Source: JBFHRE01 sp041746105
GTDB lineage: Bacteria > Actinomycetota > Acidimicrobiia > Spongiisociales > ZC4RG35
DNA: 64,000 nucleotides
Direction of reading: 5' to 3'
Assembly: GCA_041746105.1 (NCBI GenBank)
Contig: JBGTHP010000032.1
Location: 62,001-126,000, forward strand
Positions 42,591 to 50,238 of the stretch are shown piece after piece (position 1 is the first letter of the stretch; each line of letters opens with the position of its first letter). Below the pieces are notes generated by a model, which was not told the origin of the DNA, searched no databases, and saw only the letters and a list, made by a program, of their open reading frames with translations. The position numbers were made by a program, and so were the translations under genes.

Positions 42591-43922
42591 ATGCAGCTCA
42601 GGTCCTTCGTTGTCGTGGCGGTCATCCTTTCGGCGTGTCTGAACATCATGCCCTCGCCACCCACAGAATCGGAGAGCGCGGCAACGACCACCTCTCCGGA
42701 TCCGGCGACCGAATGTTCTGTCGACTACGGCCTGCTCTGTGAGGCAATCGAGTTGATTCAGAGCCGTTACGTAGACGAGATCGATCTCGACGTTCTTGGA
42801 AGCGCAGCAGCTCGCGGGATCACCGAATACGCCGACCCAGCCGGTCTGCAGTCCACCTGTGCCACCCCCTTTGAAGAGTTCGATCAGGTTTGTTTGGCGG
42901 TTGAACGGATTGGGCCAAAGCCGGCCGTCGCAGTCGAGGCGGCGTTGATCGGAATGATCGAGTCGGCGCTCGACCCGAACTCGGCCTACTACGACCCTGA
43001 GATCCTGGCGATGATCCAGGACGAACAAGCAGGCCAGGTCGAGGGAATTGGTGCCATCGTCACAACTGAAGATCTGAGCGCCGACAATCCGGCGTCCTCG
43101 ACATGCGTGATCTTGTCGGAGAGTTGCCGCCTGGTGATCATCTCGACGTTTCCAGGTGCACCCGCCGAAAGAGCCGGCATCCTTCCCGGAGACGTCACGG
43201 CCACTGTCGATGGCGTCGCCGTCGATGGAAAAACCATCGATGAAGTGACGGCCGAGGTACGGGGAGAGTCAGGGACCACCGTCGTGGTCGGAGTCAATCG
43301 CGGCAACAGCTACCTGACATTCGAGATCGTGAGGGAGGCGGTCGACATACCTGTGGTGGAATCGGAGATGGTCGGCACAGTTGGTTACCTGCGTCTCTAT
43401 CAGTTCACATCAACCTCCGGAGGCCAGGTCGACGACGCCTTGGACCAGCTGCTGGCGGCGGGCGCCACCAGCTTCGTGTTCGATCTGCGCGACAACCCGG
43501 GCGGAACTCTGACGGCTGCAATCGAGATCGCCTCGGAGTTCGTCGATCAAGGGTTGGTGCTGGCGACCGTCGGCCGAACCACCACCACCGAATATCCGGC
43601 CGACGGCAAGGGGCGGGCGGTCGGCATTCCAACCATTGTGCTGGTCAATCGCGGGAGCGCATCGGCATCCGAGGTGGTCGCCGGGGCCGTCCAAGATGCC
43701 GGGGCGGCAGTGGTGATGGGTGAAACCAGCTTCGGCAAGAACACGGTCCAACAAACCTTCGACCTGAGCAACGGCGGAGCTCTGAAAGTCACGATTGCTC
43801 GGTGGGTGACGCGGTCGGGGCGCAACCTCGACGACGGTGTCACACCAGACATATTCATCGATTTGCCGGCGGAACTGACCGCGGTCGAGTTGGTAGCCCT
43901 GGCAACGGCCTCAACGGCCTGA
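42591..43922 (+). CDS. S41 family carboxyl-terminal processing protease, lipoprotein
   Basis: 443 aa from the ATG at 42591. The signal (LRSFVVVAVILSAC) ends in a lipobox, so the protein is probably lipid-anchored outside. A PDZ domain with two Cys-containing loops (~155-255, VIISTFPGAPAERAGILPGDVTATVDG) precedes the S41 domain (~270-430): VGYLRLYQFTSTSGGQVDDAL, FDLRDNPGGTL, the serine motif NRGSASASEVVAGAVQD and the lysine motif GETSFGKNTVQQ. Both catalytic motifs are intact. CtpA/CtpB-type proteases trim or degrade envelope and secreted proteins. It is upstream of an amine oxidase by 12 bp. Confidence 0.9.
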   Translation: MQLRSFVVVAVILSACLNIMPSPPTESESAATTTSPDPATECSVDYGLLCEAIELIQSRYVDEIDLDVLGSAAARGITEYADPAGLQSTCATPFEEFDQVCLAVERIGPKPAVAVEAALIGMIESALDPNSAYYDPEILAMIQDEQAGQVEGIGAIVTTEDLSADNPASSTCVILSESCRLVIISTFPGAPAERAGILPGDVTATVDGVAVDGKTIDEVTAEVRGESGTTVVVGVNRGNSYLTFEIVREAVDIPVVESEMVGTVGYLRLYQFTSTSGGQVDDALDQLLAAGATSFVFDLRDNPGGTLTAAIEIASEFVDQGLVLATVGRTTTTEYPADGKGRAVGIPTIVLVNRGSASASEVVAGAVQDAGAAVVMGETSFGKNTVQQTFDLSNGGALKVTIARWVTRSGRNLDDGVTPDIFIDLPAELTAVELVALATASTA

Positions 43923-43934
43923 GATACTCCGGCT

Positions 43935-45101
43935 ATGTCGAGAGTCATCGTCGTCGGGGCCGGCCTTGCAGGTCTGACCGCCGGTTATCACCTCCACAAA
44001 CGAGGGATTTCGGTCACCATCCTCGAGGCGCGGCCTCGAGTCGGCGGACGAGTGTGGTCAGTCACCCTGCGAAACGGAGCGATTGCAGAACTTGGCGGCG
44101 AATGGATCAGCAGCACCGATCTGGCCCTGATCGGTCTGGCCACCGAGCTGGAGGTGGATCTGGACCCCACGATCATCGATTTTGCCCTCCGCGACCCGGT
44201 CGCGGCACCGCCAATCCCTCGCGCCGAACACGAGGCCCTATTCGCCGCGATCAGGCGAGAAGCCGAATCAGGAGAGAAAGCACGGTCGGTTGGCGAGCTT
44301 CTGGATCGAGTATCGGGCCACTCCTCCGCTCTCGAGGTACTCAGATCTCGGCTGGCCGGCTCTGCAGGAGTCGAACTGGCGGCCATCCCCGCCCACGAAA
44401 TCGACGGGGCATTTGGACTCGGTTCGGCCGAATACTCCCGTTGCAGGCTCGGCAACCAGACCTTGGCCAATTCCCTCGCAGCCGAGCTCGAGGACGTGAG
44501 GCTCGAGTCCCCGGTGGTTGCAGCGGACGGGAGACGTGTGTTCACGGAAAGCGGGGAACCGATTGCGGCCGACGCGGTCGTGGTCGCGGTGCCGCTGTCG
44601 ATCTTGAGTGACATCGATCTCGACCCACCGCTCCCCGATGCGATCGGGGACTTCCGAATGGGCCGCGCCGCGAAGATGGCGATCCCAACATCAGCGTCCC
44701 CTCCGTTGATCGCACGCCAATCGATCGATGCTCCCATCTGGTATTGGACCGCGGCCGGCGAAGACGGCGCCGTGCGTCCAGTTGTCTCAGGGTTCGCGGG
44801 GGCCGATACGGGCGTGGCCCGCGCTCTGGCGGTGTGGCCGGGAGCCGCCGCCGATGCGATCCCTGAAGCCGACCTGATCGAGGATCCGGTGATCATCGAT
44901 TGGACTGCAGACCCGTGGGCCCGCGGCTGTTATTCGGCTCTCGCTCCGGGCCAGGAGGATCTGCTCGAGTTGTTCAATCGTGCTCATGGGCGTCTTGTTT
45001 ACGCGGGCGAACACACCAACGGTTCAGGCACGATGAATGGCGCGGTCGAGAGTGGCCTGTTGGCTGCGACCCTGATCGAGGACTTGTTGACGACGCAGTG
45101 A
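43935..45101 (+). CDS. Flavin-containing amine oxidase family protein
   Basis: A 388-aa monoamine-oxidase-type flavoprotein. RVIVVGAGLAGLTAGYHLHKRGISVTILEARPRVGGRVW is the FAD dinucleotide motif with the GGR tail; NGAIAELGGEWI is the second flavin contact; VAVPLSILSDIDLDPPLP follows; and LVYAGEHTNGSGTMNGAVESGLLAA is the C-terminal FAD site. The enzyme should oxidise an amine or act as a desaturase-like flavoprotein; substrate unknown. It is the second gene of a pair with the S41 protease (12 bp apart) and ends 24 bp from the convergent msrA. Confidence 0.9.
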   Translation: MSRVIVVGAGLAGLTAGYHLHKRGISVTILEARPRVGGRVWSVTLRNGAIAELGGEWISSTDLALIGLATELEVDLDPTIIDFALRDPVAAPPIPRAEHEALFAAIRREAESGEKARSVGELLDRVSGHSSALEVLRSRLAGSAGVELAAIPAHEIDGAFGLGSAEYSRCRLGNQTLANSLAAELEDVRLESPVVAADGRRVFTESGEPIAADAVVVAVPLSILSDIDLDPPLPDAIGDFRMGRAAKMAIPTSASPPLIARQSIDAPIWYWTAAGEDGAVRPVVSGFAGADTGVARALAVWPGAAADAIPEADLIEDPVIIDWTADPWARGCYSALAPGQEDLLELFNRAHGRLVYAGEHTNGSGTMNGAVESGLLAATLIEDLLTTQ

Positions 45102-45125
45102 AGCAACCGGCGCCGGATCGATCCG

Positions 45126-45788
45126 CTAGTTGACCGCAGGGTCGCCGACTCCAAGACCCACCGGGCAGGCGACACCGGTGCCACCGATCCCGCAATAACC
45201 TGCGGGGTTTTTGGCCAGATACTGCTGGTGGTAGTCCTCTGCGTAATAGAAGGGACCGGTTGCCTCGATCTCGGTCGAGATCGGGCCGTAACCCGCTTTC
45301 GCCAACTCGGCGCCATACATCGCCTTACTGGCCAGGGCTACCTGCATCTGCGCCTCGTCGAAGGTGTAGATGGCGGAGCGGTATTGGGTCCCGTGGTCAT
45401 TCCCCTGGCGATTCCCCTGTGTCGGGTCGTGCCCCTCCCAGAACACTTTGAGCACCTCTGCATACGTGATCTGCCCAGGGTCAAACACAACCAAAACGAC
45501 CTCGGTGTGTCCGGTCCTGCCGGTACAGGTCTCCTGATAGGTCGGGTTCGGGGTGACCCCACCCGCATATCCGACCGCGGTTGAAATGACGCCAGGCGTC
45601 TGCCAGAACGCTTTCTCCGCGCCCCAAAAACACCCCATACCGACAACGGCCAGTTCGGCGCCGTCTGGGAACGGTTCAACGATGCCGGCTCCGTTCACAT
45701 AGTGGGTGGGCGACACCTGAGGTGGTGTGTCACGACCGGGGGGAGCGTCATCACGCAAAACCGTCTTTTTTCCTGAAAACAATCTCAT
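45126..45788 (-). CDS. msrA: Peptide-methionine (S)-S-oxide reductase
   Basis: 220 aa from the ATG at 45788 (GGGAG 5 bp upstream). MsrA marks: VGMGCFWGAEKAFWQTPGVISTAVGYAGG with the catalytic cysteine in GCFWG, then NPTYQETCTGRTGHTEVVLVVFDPGQITYAEVLKVFWEGHDPTQGNRQGNDHGTQYRSAIY and EDYHQQYLAKNP near the C-terminus. A resolving cysteine is likely in the C-terminal YCGIGGTGVACPVG tail. It repairs oxidised methionine. An extra ~40-residue N-terminal segment lacks a signal peptide. Confidence 0.95.
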   Translation of the reverse strand: MRLFSGKKTVLRDDAPPGRDTPPQVSPTHYVNGAGIVEPFPDGAELAVVGMGCFWGAEKAFWQTPGVISTAVGYAGGVTPNPTYQETCTGRTGHTEVVLVVFDPGQITYAEVLKVFWEGHDPTQGNRQGNDHGTQYRSAIYTFDEAQMQVALASKAMYGAELAKAGYGPISTEIEATGPFYYAEDYHQQYLAKNPAGYCGIGGTGVACPVGLGVGDPAVN

Positions 45789-45918
45789 GAAGTCTCCCAA
45801 CGTGGTTCGGCGTTCCGCTATTCCTATGAGGATATGAACGATTTCAAAACAAAGGAGGACCCAGACCTACGAAGAGTGGTGTACCTCGACCAGGCTCGCC
45901 CCTACAAAGTAGAGCGGA

Positions 45919-45935
45919 CCTCCACAAGGTGGAGG
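45919..45935 (-). terminator. Hairpin downstream of the metallopeptidase gene
   Basis: CCTCCAC and GTGGAGG form a perfect 7-bp stem around AAG. It begins about 9 bp beyond the stop of the minus-strand metallopeptidase gene (45944). The region 45789-45943 otherwise holds msrA upstream sequence; a basic 54-aa ORF there is not convincing. Confidence 0.55.
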
Positions 45936-45943
45936 CGAACCTT

Positions 45944-46897
45944 CTACAGAGAAGAGGCATCCACTCCAAAGGTATCGCAACGCCCGGGGTCTCCGCTCTC
46001 GTAGCCGGTATTGAACCAGCGAACCCGTTGTTCGGCGGTGCCGTGATTGAACTTCTCCGGATCCACGCGGCCCTGCACCGCGATCTGAATCCGATCATCG
46101 CCGACGGAGGCGGCTGCCTCCAGCGCTTCGTCGATTTCGCCCGGATCGATCTCGATGTATCCGTCCACCGATGTCGAACCTGTGCGGTCGACAAAAACGG
46201 TGGAGGCCCAAACGCCGGCAAAACAGTCGGCCTGAAGCTCGAGCCGAATCGAAAACTCGTTTGCCCTGGACGGATCCTCTTGCTGGGCCTGACGAACCTG
46301 GTCCGAGTACCCGAGCACGTTCTGGACGTGATGGGCGACCTCATGGGCCATCACATAGGCGGCAGCGAAGTCGCCGGTTGCTCCGAATCGATTCGCTAGT
46401 TCCTCGAAAAACCCGAGATCGAGATAGACCCTCTCATCCAGTGGGCAGTAATGGGGACCCATTCGAGCGTCGGCACCACCACACGCCGAGTCGGTGAAGC
46501 CCGTGAAAAGAATGGTCTTGGTGGATCGATATTCGATCTGGGATTCCGCAAAGATCCTCGTCCACATCAGATCGGTGTCGGCCATGACAGCACCCATATA
46601 TGAGGCCAGCTCGGCATCAGGATCGAGCTCAGGGTCGAGTGGTTGTGCGGGCGCGGTGGCACCGGCGGCCTGGTCGAGCTGTTCGAGCACCGGCCCCAGG
46701 TTCTCCAATCCTGAACCACCCCCGAGGACGGCCACGAGAATTGCGATGATGATTCCGATCCCACCGCCTCCGATGCCGATTCCGGCGGCGCGGCGGCCGG
46801 GCGATCCCCGACGATCCTCGACGTATCGGCCCATCTCAGCCGGCTTTTTGTAACGGACCACAACCTCTCCCTCGACTCGATTGAACTCCGGAACCAT
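45944..46897 (-). CDS. Neutral zinc metallopeptidase, YpfJ family
   Basis: A 317-aa YpfJ/KPN_02809-family protein. The opening (KKPAEMGRYVEDRRG) precedes a glycine-rich membrane helix (~40-65, IGIGGGGIGIIIAILVAVLGGGSG), and the ectodomain contains VYLDLGFFEELANRFGATGDFAAAYVMAHEVAHHVQNVLG with the zinc motif HEVAHH near residue 184, LELQADCFAGVWA with the third ligand-bearing segment, and GRVDPEKFNHGTAEQRVRWFNTGYESGDPGRCDTF. The C-terminal motif is typical. Substrates are unknown. Confidence 0.92.
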   Translation of the reverse strand: MVPEFNRVEGEVVVRYKKPAEMGRYVEDRRGSPGRRAAGIGIGGGGIGIIIAILVAVLGGGSGLENLGPVLEQLDQAAGATAPAQPLDPELDPDAELASYMGAVMADTDLMWTRIFAESQIEYRSTKTILFTGFTDSACGGADARMGPHYCPLDERVYLDLGFFEELANRFGATGDFAAAYVMAHEVAHHVQNVLGYSDQVRQAQQEDPSRANEFSIRLELQADCFAGVWASTVFVDRTGSTSVDGYIEIDPGEIDEALEAAASVGDDRIQIAVQGRVDPEKFNHGTAEQRVRWFNTGYESGDPGRCDTFGVDASSL

Positions 46898-46941
46898 ATC
46901 CGGCTTCTCCGTCTAAGCAATCCGGCGGTAACCTCTGGTGT

Positions 46942-48048
46942 ATGCAGTTTCGACGGGCCGCGCTGGCCCTGTCCCTCATCACTGCGCTCCCCGTATTTGC
47001 TGGGAGCTCGCTGGCGTTCGCCCAATCAGAAGTTGGTCAAGCCGAACAGGATGCGGAAACGGCCGACCGCGCCAGCCGCGAGGCCTACGAGCTCGTGTCG
47101 AGCGCAGTGGCCGAACGCGACAAAGTGGAGGATCTCTTGTTCGACGCGTTGGTGCGTTATCAGACGGCGGCCGAGGAACTGACGAAAGCCGGCGCCAAGC
47201 TGACCCGGATTGAACAGAAGATGGCAAATGCCATGGCCCGGTCTGCGCAGCTCGAAGACACATTCGAGAATGCCGCAGTCAACGCATATATGGTTGCCGT
47301 AGGCGGCGGGTCTGGCATGTTCCTCGCCGGCACCGAGTCGTCTGACTACCTCTTTGCTTCTCAGGTGCTTGAAAATGTGCAAGGGTCGACTCAAGCCGAC
47401 ATCGATCGTGTCTCGGCCATCCGCTCGGAACTCGACAGGCTCCGATCAGAGTATTCGACCGAGCGAGATCAAGTTGCCAAACACACAGCCGATCTCGACG
47501 CCAGAGCCGCCGAACTCGAGACCCTGTTCGCGTCGGCGGACGCGGTGGTTGCGTCAGCCTACGCCGACGCCCGGCTCGCCGAAGCCGCCTATGTCCGAGC
47601 GCTATCCGCTCTGGACACAGCTCGGGCCGCACAAGAGGTGGCAGCGCGCCCGGAGCCGGTTTCTCCGCCAACAACCAGCGCCGGACAGCCTGAAATCGCG
47701 GAACCGGAACCGCCGAAGCCTCCGGTCACTGTCAAACCGACAACCGAGTCTTGGCGTGCCCTGGTCACTGCCTATTTTCCTGCGGCGTTGGTCGAAGAGG
47801 CCCTCGTCATCATCCAGTGCGAAAGCAACGGCGACCCAAACGCCGTGAACCCATATTCAGGAGCGGCGGGCCTTTTTCAGTTCCTACCCGGAACCTGGGC
47901 GGCCGCCAGTGTTTCGGCGGGAGTTTCTTCAAGTTCGGTCTTCGACGGTGAAGCGAACATCATTGCGGCTGCCTGGCTTTCCGGTTATTACTCGTCACGC
48001 GGATACGACCCATGGGCTCCGTGGTCGTGTCGGGCATACCTGAACTGA
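46942..48048 (+). CDS. Secreted coiled-coil protein with lytic transglycosylase domain
   Basis: 368 aa. The signal peptide (LALSLITALPVFAGSSLAFA) is followed by a long coiled coil (~30-230; heptads in EELTKAGAKLTRIEQKMANAMARSAQLEDTF and VSAIRSELDRLRSEYSTERD). A Pro-rich linker (~235-265) leads to an SLT/goose-lysozyme-like domain. There, VIIQCESNGDPNAVNPYSGAAGLFQFLPGTWAAAS carries catalytic Glu294 and the NP..GAAGLFQF signature. The arrangement recalls division-site peptidoglycan hydrolases where a coiled coil governs the enzyme, with an SLT domain instead of NlpC/P60 or CHAP. It starts 44 bp from the divergent metallopeptidase gene. Confidence 0.85.
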   Translation: MQFRRAALALSLITALPVFAGSSLAFAQSEVGQAEQDAETADRASREAYELVSSAVAERDKVEDLLFDALVRYQTAAEELTKAGAKLTRIEQKMANAMARSAQLEDTFENAAVNAYMVAVGGGSGMFLAGTESSDYLFASQVLENVQGSTQADIDRVSAIRSELDRLRSEYSTERDQVAKHTADLDARAAELETLFASADAVVASAYADARLAEAAYVRALSALDTARAAQEVAARPEPVSPPTTSAGQPEIAEPEPPKPPVTVKPTTESWRALVTAYFPAALVEEALVIIQCESNGDPNAVNPYSGAAGLFQFLPGTWAAASVSAGVSSSSVFDGEANIIAAAWLSGYYSSRGYDPWAPWSCRAYLN

Positions 48049-48057
48049 CACACACTC

Positions 48058-50094
48058 GTGACACCACAGCTGGGCGCGTATCTCTCCAACGGAGGCACCT
48101 GTTTCACCGTGCAGAGCGCGGTGGCCGACGAGGCGATCCTTTGTCTTTTTGATGAGGCCGACAACGAGACTCGCCATTTGATGACCTCGATCGGACGGGG
48201 GTTATTCAGCCTCACGGTTCCGGTCGGAGCGGGGACCCGATACGGCGTTCGAATCGAAGGACCTTGGGATCCGGTGGCAGGGCACCGATGCAACTCGAAC
48301 AAACTCCTCATGGACCCTTACGCGCTCCAACTCGTCGGCGGCACCGACTCCGGCACCGCGCTGCTCGGGCACGACCCAGCTGACCCTGCCCATCCGAACC
48401 CTCGAGATTCTGCGCCCGCGACCATGCGGTCCGTGGTGGTGGATCGCAGTTTCGACTGGGGCGACGTGACACCGCCCCGACACTCGATGGCCGACACGAT
48501 CATTTATGAGACCCACGTCAAGGGGTTGACGATGTTGCACCCCGAGGTCGATCCGGAGGTCAGGGGTACGTTTGCCGGACTCGCCCACCCAGCAGTCATC
48601 GATCACTTGGTCGGACTGGGCATCACCGCCGTCGAGCTTTTGCCGATCCAGGCCTTTGTCCAGGATCAACACCTCCAACGAAGCGGCCGCCACAACTATT
48701 GGGGCTACAACACGATCGGCTTCTTCGCTCCCCACGGTGGATACACCTCGGGAAAAAACCATGTGGTCGAATTCAAGGAGATGGTCAAAGCGTTCCACCG
48801 CCACGGACTCGAGGTCATTCTCGATGTGGATTACAACCACACGGCCGAAGGCAACCATCTGGGGCCAACACTGAGTTTTCGAGGGTTGGACAATTCGGCC
48901 TGGTATCGCCTCGACCACACCGGTCGATACCTCAACTGGAGCGGAACCGGCAACACTCTCGACTTTTCGAGCCCCGAGGTCCTACGGATGACTCTCGACT
49001 CTCTGCGCTACTGGGTAGACGAAATGGGGGTCGATGGTTTCAGATTTGACCTTGCCACCACCCTCGGCCGTACCCACGGCGCATTCGACCCCTTAGGCGG
49101 GTTTTTTGGAGCGATCGTCTCCGACCCCCTTTTCGATTCGGTGAAACTCATCGCGGAACCGTGGGACGTCGGGCCCGGCGGCTACCAGGCAGGCGCGTTT
49201 CCTCGCGGATGGTCGGAATGGAACGATGCCTATCGCGACACGGCCAGAGACTTTTGGAGGGGCGAAGAACACTCCTTGGCCGCATACGCAACCCGACTGA
49301 CGGGAAGCTCCGACCGCTTCTGGGAAAAGGGCCCCGCGTCCTCGATCAATTACGTCACTTCCCACGACGGCTTCACCCTGTCGGATCTGGTGGCGTACAA
49401 CGAGAAGCACAACCACGACAACGGGGAAGCAAACCGGGATGGCCACCCTGACAACCGCTCATGGAACTCCGGTGTAGAAGGCCCTTCTGATGACACAACA
49501 GTCGTCTCGATCCGGGAACGCCGGACGAGGGCGATGCTGACCGGACTGCTCATATCCCAGGGAGTGCCGATGCTCCTAGGAGGAGACGAGATCGGAAGAA
49601 GCCAGCGCGGGAACAACAACGCCTACAACCAGGACAACGAGATCAGTTGGTATGAATGGTCCAAGGTCGACACCGAGCTGCTGGGTTTTTTGTCCCAAAT
49701 CATCAAGCTCCGCAAAAGCCACCCCACTTTCCGGCGGACTGCTTGGCTGATCGAGCACCCCGAACCAGGTGTCGATCATGTTGGTTGGTTCACGCCGGCC
49801 GGAGAAGAGATGACGGCGTCCGACTGGGAGATGCCATTCGCCAGGTCTGTCCTCCTGTACCTGGACGGCCGGTCGGTCCACTCCGGGCCGGGAACCACGC
49901 TCGACGACGATTTTCTTCTCGCCATCAATGCCTATGACGAAGAGATGGAGTTCGCGATCCCCGAGGAGATCGGGACAACGGATTGGGCCCCTGTCGTCGA
50001 CAGCGCCGATCCGGAAACGCCGGCACATCCCGTCGCCGGAAGCGTCATCGTCCAGGGTTATTCGATGGTGGTTCTGCAACGCGACCGCGCCTGA
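48058..50094 (+). CDS. glgX: Glycogen debranching enzyme
   Basis: A 678-aa GH13 protein with an N-terminal carbohydrate-binding/CBM48 domain and an (alpha/beta)8 barrel. GTG start at 48058. Catalytic motifs: DGFRFDLATTLGRTHGAF (nucleophile Asp near 331), LIAEPWDVGPGGYQAGAFP (acid Glu near 366) and NYVTSHDGFTLSDLVAYNEKHNHDNGEANRDG (third Asp). QRGNNNAYNQDNEISWYEW is the GlgX/TreX signature. It hydrolyses alpha-1,6 branches of limit dextrins during glycogen breakdown. Length agrees with the family (650-720 aa). Confidence 0.95.
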   Translation: MTPQLGAYLSNGGTCFTVQSAVADEAILCLFDEADNETRHLMTSIGRGLFSLTVPVGAGTRYGVRIEGPWDPVAGHRCNSNKLLMDPYALQLVGGTDSGTALLGHDPADPAHPNPRDSAPATMRSVVVDRSFDWGDVTPPRHSMADTIIYETHVKGLTMLHPEVDPEVRGTFAGLAHPAVIDHLVGLGITAVELLPIQAFVQDQHLQRSGRHNYWGYNTIGFFAPHGGYTSGKNHVVEFKEMVKAFHRHGLEVILDVDYNHTAEGNHLGPTLSFRGLDNSAWYRLDHTGRYLNWSGTGNTLDFSSPEVLRMTLDSLRYWVDEMGVDGFRFDLATTLGRTHGAFDPLGGFFGAIVSDPLFDSVKLIAEPWDVGPGGYQAGAFPRGWSEWNDAYRDTARDFWRGEEHSLAAYATRLTGSSDRFWEKGPASSINYVTSHDGFTLSDLVAYNEKHNHDNGEANRDGHPDNRSWNSGVEGPSDDTTVVSIRERRTRAMLTGLLISQGVPMLLGGDEIGRSQRGNNNAYNQDNEISWYEWSKVDTELLGFLSQIIKLRKSHPTFRRTAWLIEHPEPGVDHVGWFTPAGEEMTASDWEMPFARSVLLYLDGRSVHSGPGTTLDDDFLLAINAYDEEMEFAIPEEIGTTDWAPVVDSADPETPAHPVAGSVIVQGYSMVVLQRDRA

Positions 50095-50166
50095 CGCGGA
50101 CGTTCCCTCAACCCATCATCCGCACAGTGGTTGATAACTAGACCGTTTGTGTACCAAATGAATGGT

Positions 50167-50225
50167 CCTGAGCGAAAAGACGCCATTTGTCGATGAATTC
50201 TCGGAAATCGCGCATCTCGCTCAGG
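50167..50225 (+). promoter_or_regulatory. Inverted repeat reaching the subtilase ribosome-binding site
   Basis: CCTGAGCGA (50167-50175) and TCGCTCAGG (50217-50225) are perfect complements around a 41-nt loop. The right arm merges with AGGGAGGA, the Shine-Dalgarno site of the subtilase gene starting at 50239. It could form a translation-controlling stem, or be chance. Confidence 0.35.
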
Positions 50226-50238
50226 GAGGAACAGAGAA

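Noticed and set aside
45835..46002. A basic ~55-aa plus-strand ORF with AAAGGAGG inside it
   Set aside because: It overlaps the 3' end of the metallopeptidase gene antisense, and the AAAGGAGG has no start codon at a useful distance.
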